Part shown: positions 55,782 through 64,000 of the stretch, piece by piece
Numbering within the stretch: the first letter of the stretch is position 1
Layout of the letters: each line of letters opens with the position of its first letter
Origin: JAHJQQ01 sp963737555
GTDB taxonomy: Bacteria; Pseudomonadota; Gammaproteobacteria; Thiohalobacterales; Thiohalobacteraceae
Length of the DNA stretch: 64,000 nucleotides
NCBI GenBank assembly: GCA_963737555.1
Contig: CAVTTB010000005.1
Location: 62,001 to 126,000, forward strand
Reading direction: 5' to 3'
Program-made: the position numbers and the translations under genes
The notes under the pieces: generated by a model
The model's database searches: none
Told to the model about the DNA's origin: nothing
Seen by the model: the letters and a program-made list of their open reading frames with translations, nothing else

Positions 55782-56414
55782 CTACACTCGCCGCGCCAAG
55801 TGATAGCCGACCTGCCCGGCCACTTTGCTGCGATACAGCTCAAAGCCTTCGGGCAACATGGCGGATAAGGCTTCGCTCGTCAGCACGCGTTCGGCCTCCA
55901 GATAAATCCACGCCGACGGTGCCAGCCAACCCTGGGCAAGCGCCGCGAGCGCCGCTTCAAGCAGACCCTGGCCGAAGGGCGGATCGATCAACACGACATC
56001 GAAGGGCCTCGGCGTACCCCTGAGAAATTGCAGGGCATCGGCCTGCACAATCTGCATCTGCGTCGCCTCAAGTCGCTGCTGATGCTCACGCAGCGACTTG
56101 GCCACCTGCGCATCGCGTTCGACGAGCACGACCTCGGCCGCACCGCGCGAGGCGGCCTCGAAACCCAACGCACCACTGCCGGCGTATAAATCCAGACACC
56201 GACACCCCGGGGTCACCGGCGCCAGCCAGTTAAACAGGGTCTCACGTACACGATCGGGCGTCGGCCGCAAGCCGGCGACCGCGGGGAAATCCAACTTACG
56301 CCCACGCCATTGACCGCCGCCGATGCGCACCTGATTACGCACGTGGTTGTGCGCCTGCTCGCGCACTTGGCTACGCGCCTGTCGAGGCGCCGGCGGTGCC
56401 TTGCGCGTAGACAT
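55782..56414 (-). CDS. rsmD: 16S rRNA (guanine966-N2)-methyltransferase
   Basis: 210 residues. IGGQWRGRKLDFP, GLRPTPDRVRETLFNWL, SAM site CLDLYAGSGALGFEAASRG and catalytic VVLIDPPFGQGL are intact. The first about 30 residues are Arg/Gln-rich repeats (QARSQVREQAHNHVRNQVR), an unusual basic tail. rsmD-coaD order is conserved in proteobacteria. Confidence 0.93.
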   Translation of the reverse strand: MSTRKAPPAPRQARSQVREQAHNHVRNQVRIGGGQWRGRKLDFPAVAGLRPTPDRVRETLFNWLAPVTPGCRCLDLYAGSGALGFEAASRGAAEVVLVERDAQVAKSLREHQQRLEATQMQIVQADALQFLRGTPRPFDVVLIDPPFGQGLLEAALAALAQGWLAPSAWIYLEAERVLTSEALSAMLPEGFELYRSKVAGQVGYHLARRV

Positions 56415-56563
56415 CAGAAAAAGAGGGCCGGGGACAAATCCATCTGTCCATAATCCCGTCCTTGGGCCGGCCCGTCAAACCGGGACTGTCAAACCTAAGC
56501 ACACTCAATCACCCCAACCTCCCTCAGAGGGAGGGGTGATCTATGCGCTTGTCGTGTTAATGG

Positions 56564-57211
56564 CTAGCGACGACCGCGCAGCTGCCGCTGCGTGCCCAGC
56601 AGCGCCAAGCCCGAGCCGAGGAGATACAGCGAGGCGGGCAACGGCACCGCGGTTATCGGCACCGTGCCCGGCGTCGGCGTGGTCAAGGTGGCGAAGTCGC
56701 TGAGGTTATCGCCGGTGTCGATCAGCGGACTGATGCGTGCAAGGCTACTGCCCGCTGCCGGATCGGGTGCCGCCAAACCCTCACCGGCAAATATCTGGCC
56801 GGTGAAGTCTCCATAACCGATGGCATCGATCAGCGTCACGCCATTGAACAGCCGCACCGAATCCGGGCCATTCTGGAAATCGACACTAACGATAAGATCG
56901 GTGTTGACGACATTGGTGCCACCGCCCGTGAGCAGATCGCCGATAACGAACACGCCATCCGTGGGAATAAGACCGCTCAAGACGACAGTTTTATAGGTGG
57001 CACCGTCGCCGCCGTTGACGCCTTGCAACGACCACCCGGACAGATCGGTGCCGGGCGCGCCATACAATTCGACAAAGACATTGCCGGCATCGGTACCGCT
57101 GGCATCGTAGAGGATTTCAGAGATAAGCACCGCGTTGGCGGTGGCGGGCAAGGACAAGACTGCAGACAGACAAAGGGCGCACAGACCCGTGCGCGGGATT
57201 AGCCGTTCCAT
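56564..57211 (-). CDS. Lamin-tail-domain protein with VPLPA-CTERM tail
   Basis: 215 residues. Signal peptide 1-27 (ALCLSAVLSLPATANA). An LTD-like domain follows: VLISEILYDASGTDAGNVFVE, given as residues 28-48, then ELYGAPGTDLSGWSLQG. Residues 189-215 are VPLPASLYLLGSGLALLGT plus a basic tail QRQLRGRR: the sorting motif, hydrophobic stretch and Arg cluster of a VPLPA/PEP-CTERM protein. It should be processed by an exosortase, and one is encoded at the left edge of this window. Confidence 0.85.
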   Translation of the reverse strand: MERLIPRTGLCALCLSAVLSLPATANAVLISEILYDASGTDAGNVFVELYGAPGTDLSGWSLQGVNGGDGATYKTVVLSGLIPTDGVFVIGDLLTGGGTNVVNTDLIVSVDFQNGPDSVRLFNGVTLIDAIGYGDFTGQIFAGEGLAAPDPAAGSSLARISPLIDTGDNLSDFATLTTPTPGTVPITAVPLPASLYLLGSGLALLGTQRQLRGRR

Positions 57212-57356
57212 GGCGTACTCTCCGTGTGGCGTTGAAAAGAATCAGGGCCGCTCATCCATTGAGCAACCGCGGACAGAGACTAACCGCCGCCCACGGAATT
57301 ACTATAGGCAAACGGCTTACACTTTGTCAGCCACCCTAACGGGCTGCGACCCGATT

Positions 57357-58673
57357 TTATTGCCCCCCGACGAGCAAGGTCAGCATCCGCTCCGGCTGCA
57401 CGCGACGCTTGAAGGCATCGCGCACCTGCTCGAGCGTGACCGCTTCGACCTTGCCGTTGAAGGTGTCCAGGTAATCGAGCGGCAACTGATAGAAACCGAT
57501 CACCGCGAGGTATTCGAGGATCTTGCGGTTACTGTCGACGCGCAAGGCCTGCCCACCGGTGATGTTCTTTTTCGCCGCCTCGAGCTCTGTCGCAGTCGGA
57601 CCTTCGGCAACATAACGCGACAGTGTTTCGCGCAACACCTTGAGCGCCTCGGCGGCCTGATCGTTACGTGTCTGTAAACCGAGTTGGAACGGCCCGCGCT
57701 CAGCCATCGGCATAAAATAGCTGTAGACGCTGTAGGACAGGCCGCGCTTCTCGCGTATCTCTTCGCTCAATCGCGACACCAAACCGCCACCACCGAGCAC
57801 ATAGTTGCCGACATACAGCGTGAAGTAGTCCGCATCGTCGCGGCGGATGCCCGGCTGTCCGATCAAGACATGCGTCTGGGTCGAGGGATGCTCGATGCGT
57901 TGTTCACGCGCCGCCGTGAAATCGGCCACAGCGGGAAGTGTCGGTGCCGCTGCACCCGCAGCCAAACCTGCGGTCGCGGTTTCGGCCAGCTTTTCCGCCG
58001 TGGCACGATCCACGGCACCAACGATGGCAACCACCGCATTGCGCGCAACGTAATAGCGTTTGTGAAAGGCCTGCACCGTGGCGCGATCAAGCGACTTAAG
58101 ACTTTCGACCGTCCCTTCCGGTGGCGAGGCATAGGGATGCGCGCCATACAGCGCGGCATAGAACGCCTTCTCGCTCACCGCCTCCGGTTGCTGCTGGGCG
58201 TATTGCAACCCGATCAACATACGTTCGCGCTCACGATTGAGGTCGTCCGCATTGAAATCCGGCTGCGCAACCAATTTGGCGAACACGGCAACGGCCGGCT
58301 GCAGATATTTCGCATCGCTCAGACTGCGCAGATTGAGCGTCGCCATATCCCGCAACGAATCACCGCCGAGACGCGCACCGACGCCTTCCAACTGCTCGGC
58401 GATTTGATTAGCTGATAAACCGTCAGCGCCTTTATCAAGCAGCGTGTGCGTGAGTTGCGCCAGTCCGGGACGATCGCCATCGCGCGCACTGCCGGCATTG
58501 AACACCAATTGAATATCCACCATCGGCAGTTCCGGCGCGGGCGCAAAATAAACCCGCGCGCCATTACTGGTTTGCCAATGTTGAATCGGCGCCATCGCCT
58601 GCGCGGATGCGCTCGCGATCAGGGCCAGCAAGGTCAGCGCGAAACGAATGAACGCCTGCGGATTAATGACCAT
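57357..58673 (-). CDS. M16 peptidase-like subunit without the zinc motif
   Basis: 438 residues from ATG 58673, six bases after GGGAG. Signal peptide FIRFALTLLALIASASAQA. The M16 N-domain is visible (VYFAPAPELPMVDIQLVFNAG), but where HXXEH should be it has LTHTLLDKGADG, so it is non-catalytic. The R/Y-pair region is seen in EEIREKRGLSYSVYSYFMP. Together with its upstream neighbour it should form a heterodimeric periplasmic protease. Overlap with that gene is 11 bases. Confidence 0.9.
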   Translation of the reverse strand: MVINPQAFIRFALTLLALIASASAQAMAPIQHWQTSNGARVYFAPAPELPMVDIQLVFNAGSARDGDRPGLAQLTHTLLDKGADGLSANQIAEQLEGVGARLGGDSLRDMATLNLRSLSDAKYLQPAVAVFAKLVAQPDFNADDLNRERERMLIGLQYAQQQPEAVSEKAFYAALYGAHPYASPPEGTVESLKSLDRATVQAFHKRYYVARNAVVAIVGAVDRATAEKLAETATAGLAAGAAAPTLPAVADFTAAREQRIEHPSTQTHVLIGQPGIRRDDADYFTLYVGNYVLGGGGLVSRLSEEIREKRGLSYSVYSYFMPMAERGPFQLGLQTRNDQAAEALKVLRETLSRYVAEGPTATELEAAKKNITGGQALRVDSNRKILEYLAVIGFYQLPLDYLDTFNGKVEAVTLEQVRDAFKRRVQPERMLTLLVGGQ

Positions 58674-60045
58674 GACCGACTCCCTGTGCAGCGGCGGCTG
58701 CACGCGCACGTGTAGCCGCATCCATCGGTTGCGGTTCGAGCACGGCAATGGTCAGGCGATCATCCAGCAGATATTTGCGCGCGACTTTTTGTACTTGCTC
58801 GGCGGTCACGGCCTGCACCCGCGGCAGATATTCATCCAGCCGTTGCCAGCCCAGACCCACGGACTCCAAGGTACCGATACGCATCGCTTGATAAAACACC
58901 GAATCCTCCTGATAGACATGATCGGCAAGCACTTGTGCCTTGACGCGTTCGAGTTCGGCCACGGTCACCGGCTGGTCGCGCAACAGCGCGATTTGCGCAC
59001 GCAAGGCCGTTTCCAGCGCGGCGATATCGTGACCTTTGGCCGGCGAGCCATCCAGCATCAACAAGCTTTCCTGCCGATCGTACAGGTCATAGCCCGCACC
59101 GGCCGTCACGGCGATCTGCTGGCCACGCACCAGCTCGCGGGTGAAACGCGCGCTGTCGCCGCCATCGAGAATACCGGCCAGCACCTCCAACGCATACGGT
59201 TCCCAATCGTCTTTTGCTGTAATCAGCGCCGGCACTTTGTAACCCATCATCAGATAAGGCACCTCGGCTGGCGCCTTGACGACCATGCGACGCAGACCAC
59301 GTTGTTCGATTTCTCGGCGCGGTTTGGATGGCTCAATCTTACTGGTCTTGAGTTTGCCGAAATGTTTACGCGCCAGCGTGTAGACCTCCTGCGGATCGAC
59401 ATCGCCGGCCACCACCAGCACCGCGTTATTCGGTGCATACCATTGCTGATACCACTGTTGCAGATCGGCGGCCTGGAGATTTTCCAGATCATTCATCCAG
59501 CCGATGATCGGGGTGCGGTACGGACTGTTGAGATAGGCCACGGCGTTGAACTGTTCGTAGGTCAATGCCTGGGCATCGTCTTCGGTGCGCAGGCGCCGTT
59601 CTTCCATGACCACTTTCACTTCTTTGGCGAACTCGGTCGTATCCAACTTCAGATTGCGCATGCGGTCGGCTTCCAGTTCGAAGGCGATCGGCAGACGGTT
59701 GTTCTCCAGGCTCTGGAAATAGGCGGTGTAGTCGCGGCTGGTGAAGGCATTCTCGCGACCGCCGTTTTCGGCAATGATGCGCGAGAACTCGCCCATGCCG
59801 TGTTTCTTTGTGCCCTTGAACATCATGTGTTCCAGCACATGCGATATACCGGTGTGGCCATCGAGCTCGTAACTGGAACCCACCTTGTACCAGACCTGCG
59901 ACACCACCACGGGGGCGCGACGATCAACCTTGACGAGCAGCTTCATGCCGTTGTCAAGCGGGTATTCGTGTACCTGGGGCGTGGCCGCGACAACCGCGCC
60001 GCCGAGCAGACATGCGCTCGTAAACAAAATCACTCTGGATAACAT
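58663..60045 (-). CDS. M16 zinc peptidase, catalytic subunit
   Basis: 460 residues with an N-terminal signal segment (ILFTSACLLGGAVVAATP). Zinc motif HVLEH in GISHVLEHMMFKGTKKHG, followed downstream by the expected Glu in ELEADRMRNL. The pair order (catalytic then non-catalytic, overlapping) and their position divergent from ftsY is standard in gammaproteobacteria. Confidence 0.94.
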   Translation of the reverse strand: MLSRVILFTSACLLGGAVVAATPQVHEYPLDNGMKLLVKVDRRAPVVVSQVWYKVGSSYELDGHTGISHVLEHMMFKGTKKHGMGEFSRIIAENGGRENAFTSRDYTAYFQSLENNRLPIAFELEADRMRNLKLDTTEFAKEVKVVMEERRLRTEDDAQALTYEQFNAVAYLNSPYRTPIIGWMNDLENLQAADLQQWYQQWYAPNNAVLVVAGDVDPQEVYTLARKHFGKLKTSKIEPSKPRREIEQRGLRRMVVKAPAEVPYLMMGYKVPALITAKDDWEPYALEVLAGILDGGDSARFTRELVRGQQIAVTAGAGYDLYDRQESLLMLDGSPAKGHDIAALETALRAQIALLRDQPVTVAELERVKAQVLADHVYQEDSVFYQAMRIGTLESVGLGWQRLDEYLPRVQAVTAEQVQKVARKYLLDDRLTIAVLEPQPMDAATRARAAAAAQGVGHGH

Positions 60046-60126
60046 TCGTATAGGTTTCCTGTTCGACTGTTTGTTACGTTAATTCGAGCCGGGTGGTAGG
60101 ATAAGCCGCTCTCACCCATTTGCCTA

Positions 60127-61179
60127 ATGACCGCGCAGACGATGTTTGGTTTCGGACGTAAGAAAAAATCCGGCGATGACGGCAGTGACACGCCGAGCGC
60201 CGACACAGCCACCGCCGTAATGACCCCAGCAGACACCGCCGAAACCGCGGCCAAGCCGGGGCTGTTCGCACGTCTCAAGGCCGGACTCAGCAAAACCCGC
60301 AGCGGCCTCACCGAGGGCATCGCCAATCTGGTGCTCGGGCGCAAGCAGATCGATGCGGAACTGCTCGAAGACATCGAGACTCAATTATTGACCGCCGATG
60401 TCGGTGTCGAGGCGACGCAGGGCATTATCACCGATCTGACCCAGCGCGTGGCGCGCAAGCAATTGGCCGATGCCGACGCCTTAATGGACGCCTTACGCGA
60501 AGACATGGCGGCGATTCTGCGGCCGTGCAGCCGACCGCTCACCATCGATGCGCAGAAAAAACCGTTCGTGATTCTGATGGTCGGCGTCAACGGCGTCGGC
60601 AAGACCACCACCATCGGCAAGCTGGCGCGCCGCCTCCAGGACAGCGGCAAGTCGGTGATGCTCGCGGCCGGCGATACCTTCCGCGCCGCGGCCGTCGAGC
60701 AGCTGGAGGTCTGGGGCCAGCGCAATAACATCCCGGTGATCGCACAACGGCAGGGCGCGGACTCGGCCTCGGTGATTTTCGATGCGCTGCAATCGGCACA
60801 GGCGCGCGGCATCGATGTGCTGATCGCCGACACCGCCGGGCGTCTGCACACGCAAACGAATCTGATGGAAGAGTTGAAGAAGATCAAACGCGTGCTCGGC
60901 AAGCTCGATGTCAGCGCCCCGCACGAGGTGATGCTGGTGGTCGACGCCGGCACCGGCCAGAACGCGCTCAATCAGGCGCAGCAATTCAACGAGGCGGTCG
61001 GCCTGACCGGCATCAGTCTGTCCAAGCTCGACGGCACCGCCAAGGGCGGCATCATCTTCGCCATCGCCAAACGCTTGGGTATCCCGATTCGTTTCATCGG
61101 TGTGGGCGAGAGCATCGAGGACCTGCGCGAGTTCGACGCCGAACAATTCGTCGCCGCGTTGTTCGATAAAGATTCATGA
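60127..61179 (+). CDS. ftsY: Signal recognition particle receptor FtsY
   Basis: 350 residues. GTPase docking SRP-ribosome complexes at the membrane. A short acidic/Ala-rich A domain (residues 1-45) precedes the NG domain: P-loop GVNGVGKTTTIGKLARRL, DTFRAAAVEQLEVW, DTAGRLHTQTNLMEELKK and LSKLDGTAKGGIIF. ftsE overlaps by four bases. Confidence 0.96.
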   Translation: MTAQTMFGFGRKKKSGDDGSDTPSADTATAVMTPADTAETAAKPGLFARLKAGLSKTRSGLTEGIANLVLGRKQIDAELLEDIETQLLTADVGVEATQGIITDLTQRVARKQLADADALMDALREDMAAILRPCSRPLTIDAQKKPFVILMVGVNGVGKTTTIGKLARRLQDSGKSVMLAAGDTFRAAAVEQLEVWGQRNNIPVIAQRQGADSASVIFDALQSAQARGIDVLIADTAGRLHTQTNLMEELKKIKRVLGKLDVSAPHEVMLVVDAGTGQNALNQAQQFNEAVGLTGISLSKLDGTAKGGIIFAIAKRLGIPIRFIGVGESIEDLREFDAEQFVAALFDKDS

Positions 61180-61859
61180 TTCGTTTCGAGAACGTCAGCA
61201 AACGCTATCCCGGCGGCTATGAGGCTTTGAGCGGCCTGAATTTCCATTTGCCGCGCGGCCAGATGGCCTTTCTCACCGGCCCGTCCGGCGCCGGCAAGAG
61301 CACGCTGTTGAAACTGATCGCGCTGATCGAGCGCGCCAATCAAGGTCAGATCCACATCGACGGCCACAATCTCGCCAAGGTCGGCCGCCGCGGCATTCCT
61401 TATCTGCGCCGGCGCATCGGCGTGATCTTCCAGAGTCATAAACTGCTGTTCGATCGCACCGTCTTCGACAATGTCGCCCTGCCCTTGGTGATCTCCGGCT
61501 ACAGCACCCACGATATCGGCCGCCGCGTGCGTGCCGCCTTGGACAAGGTCGGCCTGCTGGGCAAGGAGCGCGCCTATCCGGTCACGCTGTCGGGCGGTGA
61601 GCAGCAGCGCGTCGGCATCGCCCGCGCGGTCGTGAACAAGCCGGCGCTGCTGCTGGCCGACGAGCCCACCGGCAACCTGGACCCGGATCTGTCGCGCGAG
61701 ATCATGCAACTGTTCGCACAGTTCAATCAGGTCGGCGTGACCGTGCTGGTCGCCAGCCACGATTTGAATCTGATCTCACGCATGAACTATCCGATCCTGC
61801 GCCTCAAGCAGGGCCGCATTCTCGCCACCGGCGGGATGGACGAGGATGCCGGCACATGA
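61176..61859 (+). CDS. ftsE: Cell division ATP-binding protein FtsE
   Basis: 227 residues. Walker A GPSGAGKSTLLKLI, signature LSGGEQQRVGIARAVV and Walker B LLLADEPTGNLDPDLS. It pairs with FtsX to activate septal peptidoglycan hydrolases. Four-base overlaps on both sides (ftsY, ftsX). Confidence 0.96.
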   Translation: MIRFENVSKRYPGGYEALSGLNFHLPRGQMAFLTGPSGAGKSTLLKLIALIERANQGQIHIDGHNLAKVGRRGIPYLRRRIGVIFQSHKLLFDRTVFDNVALPLVISGYSTHDIGRRVRAALDKVGLLGKERAYPVTLSGGEQQRVGIARAVVNKPALLLADEPTGNLDPDLSREIMQLFAQFNQVGVTVLVASHDLNLISRMNYPILRLKQGRILATGGMDEDAGT

Positions 61860-62863
61860 AGCGCGCGCAACGACCGACACGTCCACGCACACCCACGCCC
61901 ATCGGCCAGGGCGCGACGCGCCGCCAGTCCTTCGATCCGCGCCAATGGCTGCGCAGTTATGGGCGGCTGCATGCGCAAGTATTGCTGGCCAGCCTCGGCC
62001 GCCTCTATCGCACCCCCTTTTCCACTCTGCTGACGATGGCGGTGATCGCCATCGCGCTGGCCCTGCCGAGCGGCCTGCTGGTGATCCTCGACAACCTGCA
62101 GCGCCTGAACACCAGCTGGGACGACAGCAGCAGCGTCTCGCTGTTCTTGAAGCAAACGGTCAACGAGGCCCAGACCGACCGGCTGGCCCGCGAGCTGAAG
62201 GACTGGCCACGCATCGCCGAGGTCCGCACGCTGCATCGCGATCAGGCCCTGAAGGAATTCCAGGAATTTTCCGGCTTCGGCTCCGCCCTGGAGACCTTGG
62301 ATGAGAACCCGCTGCCCAACGTGTTGGAACTCCGCCCCGCCAGCGCCGACACCCCCGGTCAGGATTACGAGGCACTGCTGGATGATTTACGGCGTCTGCC
62401 CGAGGTCGAGCTGGCGCAGCTCGATCTGCAATGGGTACGCCGTTTCGCTGCGTTGATGGACATGGGGCGCCGCGGCATCCTGGTGGTCGGCGCGCTGTTG
62501 GCGCTGGCGGTGCTGCTGATCGTCGGCAACACGATTCGCCTGGACATCCAGAACCGTCGCGAGGAAATCGAGGTCAGCAAACTCATCGGCGGTACCGATG
62601 CCTTCATCCGCCGACCCTTTCTCTATACCGGCCTGTGGTACGGCCTGCTGGGCGCGCTGCTCGCGTGGATCCTGGTCGGACTGGGTTTCTGGCTGGTCGA
62701 CGAACCGGCGCGCCGCTTGGCCGGGCTTTATGACAGCAGCTTCCTGCTCTCAGGTCTGTCCTGGCAGGGTACGGGCATTTTACTGTTGACCGGTATCGCC
62801 CTCGGACTGGCCGGCTCCTGGCTGGCCGTTGGCCGCCATCTCAGCGCCATCGAACCCACCTGA
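61856..62863 (+). CDS. ftsX: Cell division protein FtsX
   Basis: 335 residues, four membrane helices (first FSTLLTMAVIAIALALPSGL) and a large periplasmic loop containing LPNVLELRPASADTPGQDYE. RLDIQNRREEIEVSKLIGGT is the conserved cytosolic coupling segment. A basic, Pro/Thr-rich N-terminal tail (about 40 residues) precedes helix 1. Confidence 0.95.
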   Translation: MKRAQRPTRPRTPTPIGQGATRRQSFDPRQWLRSYGRLHAQVLLASLGRLYRTPFSTLLTMAVIAIALALPSGLLVILDNLQRLNTSWDDSSSVSLFLKQTVNEAQTDRLARELKDWPRIAEVRTLHRDQALKEFQEFSGFGSALETLDENPLPNVLELRPASADTPGQDYEALLDDLRRLPEVELAQLDLQWVRRFAALMDMGRRGILVVGALLALAVLLIVGNTIRLDIQNRREEIEVSKLIGGTDAFIRRPFLYTGLWYGLLGALLAWILVGLGFWLVDEPARRLAGLYDSSFLLSGLSWQGTGILLLTGIALGLAGSWLAVGRHLSAIEPT

Positions 62864-62972
62864 CGACCCCTTCGGCGCCCCTGCGCCCGGCAAATTCCCC
62901 CGTTCAATCAAGCGGCTCGCTGGCCGCTATGGGTGTTGCGCCTGCACGAAGTCGTGCGGGGCATGAGCTAGT

Positions 62973-64000
62973 ATGCGAACAATGACCCCACGCCTCACAC
63001 GCATCCTCGTCGTCGATGGTTCGGAAGTAGCCCGAACCATCATCGCCCGTGTGGTCGAAGAAGAAATGCCATACGCCCGTATCACCCATTGCGGGTCCGG
63101 CCATGAGGCCATGGCCTGCATGCAGTCCGAGCACTTCGATCTCATCACCACGGCACTGATGCTGCCGGACATGGACGGTCTGGATTTCAGCCGCCAGGTA
63201 CGCACCGATCAGATACATCATTACACCCCGGTCATCGTCGTTTCTGGAGATGCCGACGAGCGTTTGCTGCGCGAAGGCTTTGCCGCCGGGGTGACCGAGT
63301 ATTTCGATAAGTCGCTGGGATATCTGGCCTTCGCGAGTTTCATCCGGGATTTCACCCGACGCCACACCGGCCTGGTCGGACGCATTCTCTACGTCGAGGA
63401 CAGCCCCACCGTCGCCACCCAGACGATCCGTCTCATGGAACGCCACGGCTTGCAGGTCACCCACACGCCCTTGGCGGAAAAGGCCTTGGAGATTCTCCTG
63501 GAGTCCAACCCACTCGAATTGGGCCTAGCCGGCAATGTCGATATCGTGGTGACGGATTTTTATCTCAAAGGGCGCCTCACCGGCGGGGATTTATTGCATG
63601 CCATCCGCGCCAAACTGCGCTTATCCCAACAAGAAATGCCCGTGCTGGTGATCACGGCCGCCGACGCCGACGAAGGCCGCCAGACCGAGGTGTTTCACGC
63701 CGGCGCCAACGATTTTGTCAGCAAGCCGATCGTCGAGGAGGTGCTGATCGCCCGCATCCGCTCGCTGCTGCTGATCAAACAACAGTTCGTCGCGCTCAAA
63801 TCGCAGACCGAAGAAATGCGCGTGTTGGCGACGACAGACAGCCTCACCGGGGTGCGCAACAAGCGCTTCCTGCTCGATTACGGCCAGCAACTCCTGGCCG
63901 ATCGGCGCAGCCAACCGGTCTCGGTCATGCTGCTCGACATCGACCATTTCAAGAACGTCAATGACAGTTACGGCCATATCGCCGGCGACCGAATCCTGGA
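62973..64000 (+). CDS. Two-receiver GGDEF response regulator (PleD-like, cut by window end)
   Basis: Reads from ATG 62973 to the edge. First receiver: RILVVDGSEVARTI, but the phospho-acceptor position is Ala in TTALMLPDMDGLD, so it is probably not phosphorylated; the Lys in YFDKSLG remains. Second receiver is intact: RILYVEDSPTV, VVTDFYLKGRL with the Asp, and FVSKPI. A GGDEF domain starts TTDSLTGVRNKRFLLD and MLLDIDHFKNVNDSYGH, then is cut. Likely a c-di-GMP synthase driven by phosphorylation of the second receiver. Confidence 0.88.
   Translation, partial: MRTMTPRLTRILVVDGSEVARTIIARVVEEEMPYARITHCGSGHEAMACMQSEHFDLITTALMLPDMDGLDFSRQVRTDQIHHYTPVIVVSGDADERLLREGFAAGVTEYFDKSLGYLAFASFIRDFTRRHTGLVGRILYVEDSPTVATQTIRLMERHGLQVTHTPLAEKALEILLESNPLELGLAGNVDIVVTDFYLKGRLTGGDLLHAIRAKLRLSQQEMPVLVITAADADEGRQTEVFHAGANDFVSKPIVEEVLIARIRSLLLIKQQFVALKSQTEEMRVLATTDSLTGVRNKRFLLDYGQQLLADRRSQPVSVMLLDIDHFKNVNDSYGHIAGDRIL

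Noticed and set aside
58648..60042. 464-residue plus-strand reading frame
   Set aside because: Antisense to the catalytic M16 peptidase, which has HVLEH and a signal peptide.

Overview
The window looks like one chromosome segment of a gammaproteobacterium, probably an aerobic chemolithoautotroph of the sulfur-oxidiser type. The evidence is housekeeping order typical of the group (rsmD, coaD, ferredoxin; paired M16 peptidases next to ftsY-ftsE-ftsX; mutY-yggX; thiS-thiG-trmB), a proteobacterial phosphoribulokinase (Calvin cycle), CtaA heme A synthase and a monohaem cytochrome c. No rRNA is present, so finer placement is not possible. tRNA-Phe(GAA) and tRNA-Gly(CCC) are present.

Layout. 1-17.7 kb is a surface-polysaccharide locus: an exosortase (cut by the window edge), glycosyltransferases, two acetyltransferases, a secreted SGNH-like protein, a Wzy/WaaL-type membrane protein, a Wzx-type flippase, two PAPS-dependent sulfotransferases, a SAM methyltransferase, a fused ATP sulfurylase/APS kinase and a phosphomannomutase. 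Together these read as a locus for a sulfated, acylated exopolysaccharide with its own PAPS supply. The first 12 kb is visibly more AT-rich than the rest. 18-24 kb holds a large AsmA/DUF748 protein and a RES-Xre toxin-antitoxin pair. 24.3-27.7 kb is the dTDP-L-rhamnose operon rfbACDB. 27.8-32 kb holds yggX and an overlapping AsmA-SRPBCC-mutY unit. 33-35 kb is thiamine synthesis and tRNA modification. 36-50 kb is transport and energy: two NhaD/ArsB-type ion transporters, a relic and a near-complete SulP transporter, a CBS protein, a collapsed SLC13 transporter, phosphoribulokinase, ctaA, a DsrE-like protein, a cytochrome c, and FIST and HDOD signalling proteins. 50.9-55 kb has a class II aldolase/SDR fusion, gamma-glutamyltransferase and a ferredoxin. 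55-64 kb is housekeeping plus a VPLPA-CTERM protein (a predicted exosortase substrate) and a two-receiver GGDEF protein running off the end.

A caution applies throughout. I count 24 single-base frame breaks in otherwise well-conserved genes; by frame arithmetic 21 fit an extra base and 3 a missing base. Eight lie in the SulP gene. This looks more like indel error in the underlying sequence than gene decay, so these genes are annotated across the breaks. Three palindromic elements of about 117-130 bp with unrelated arms but similar architecture are scattered in intergenic DNA.

The most interesting candidates are the sulfated-polysaccharide locus coupled to exosortase sorting, and the SulP transporter with a long coiled-coil insertion next to a CBS protein and an SLC13 gene.
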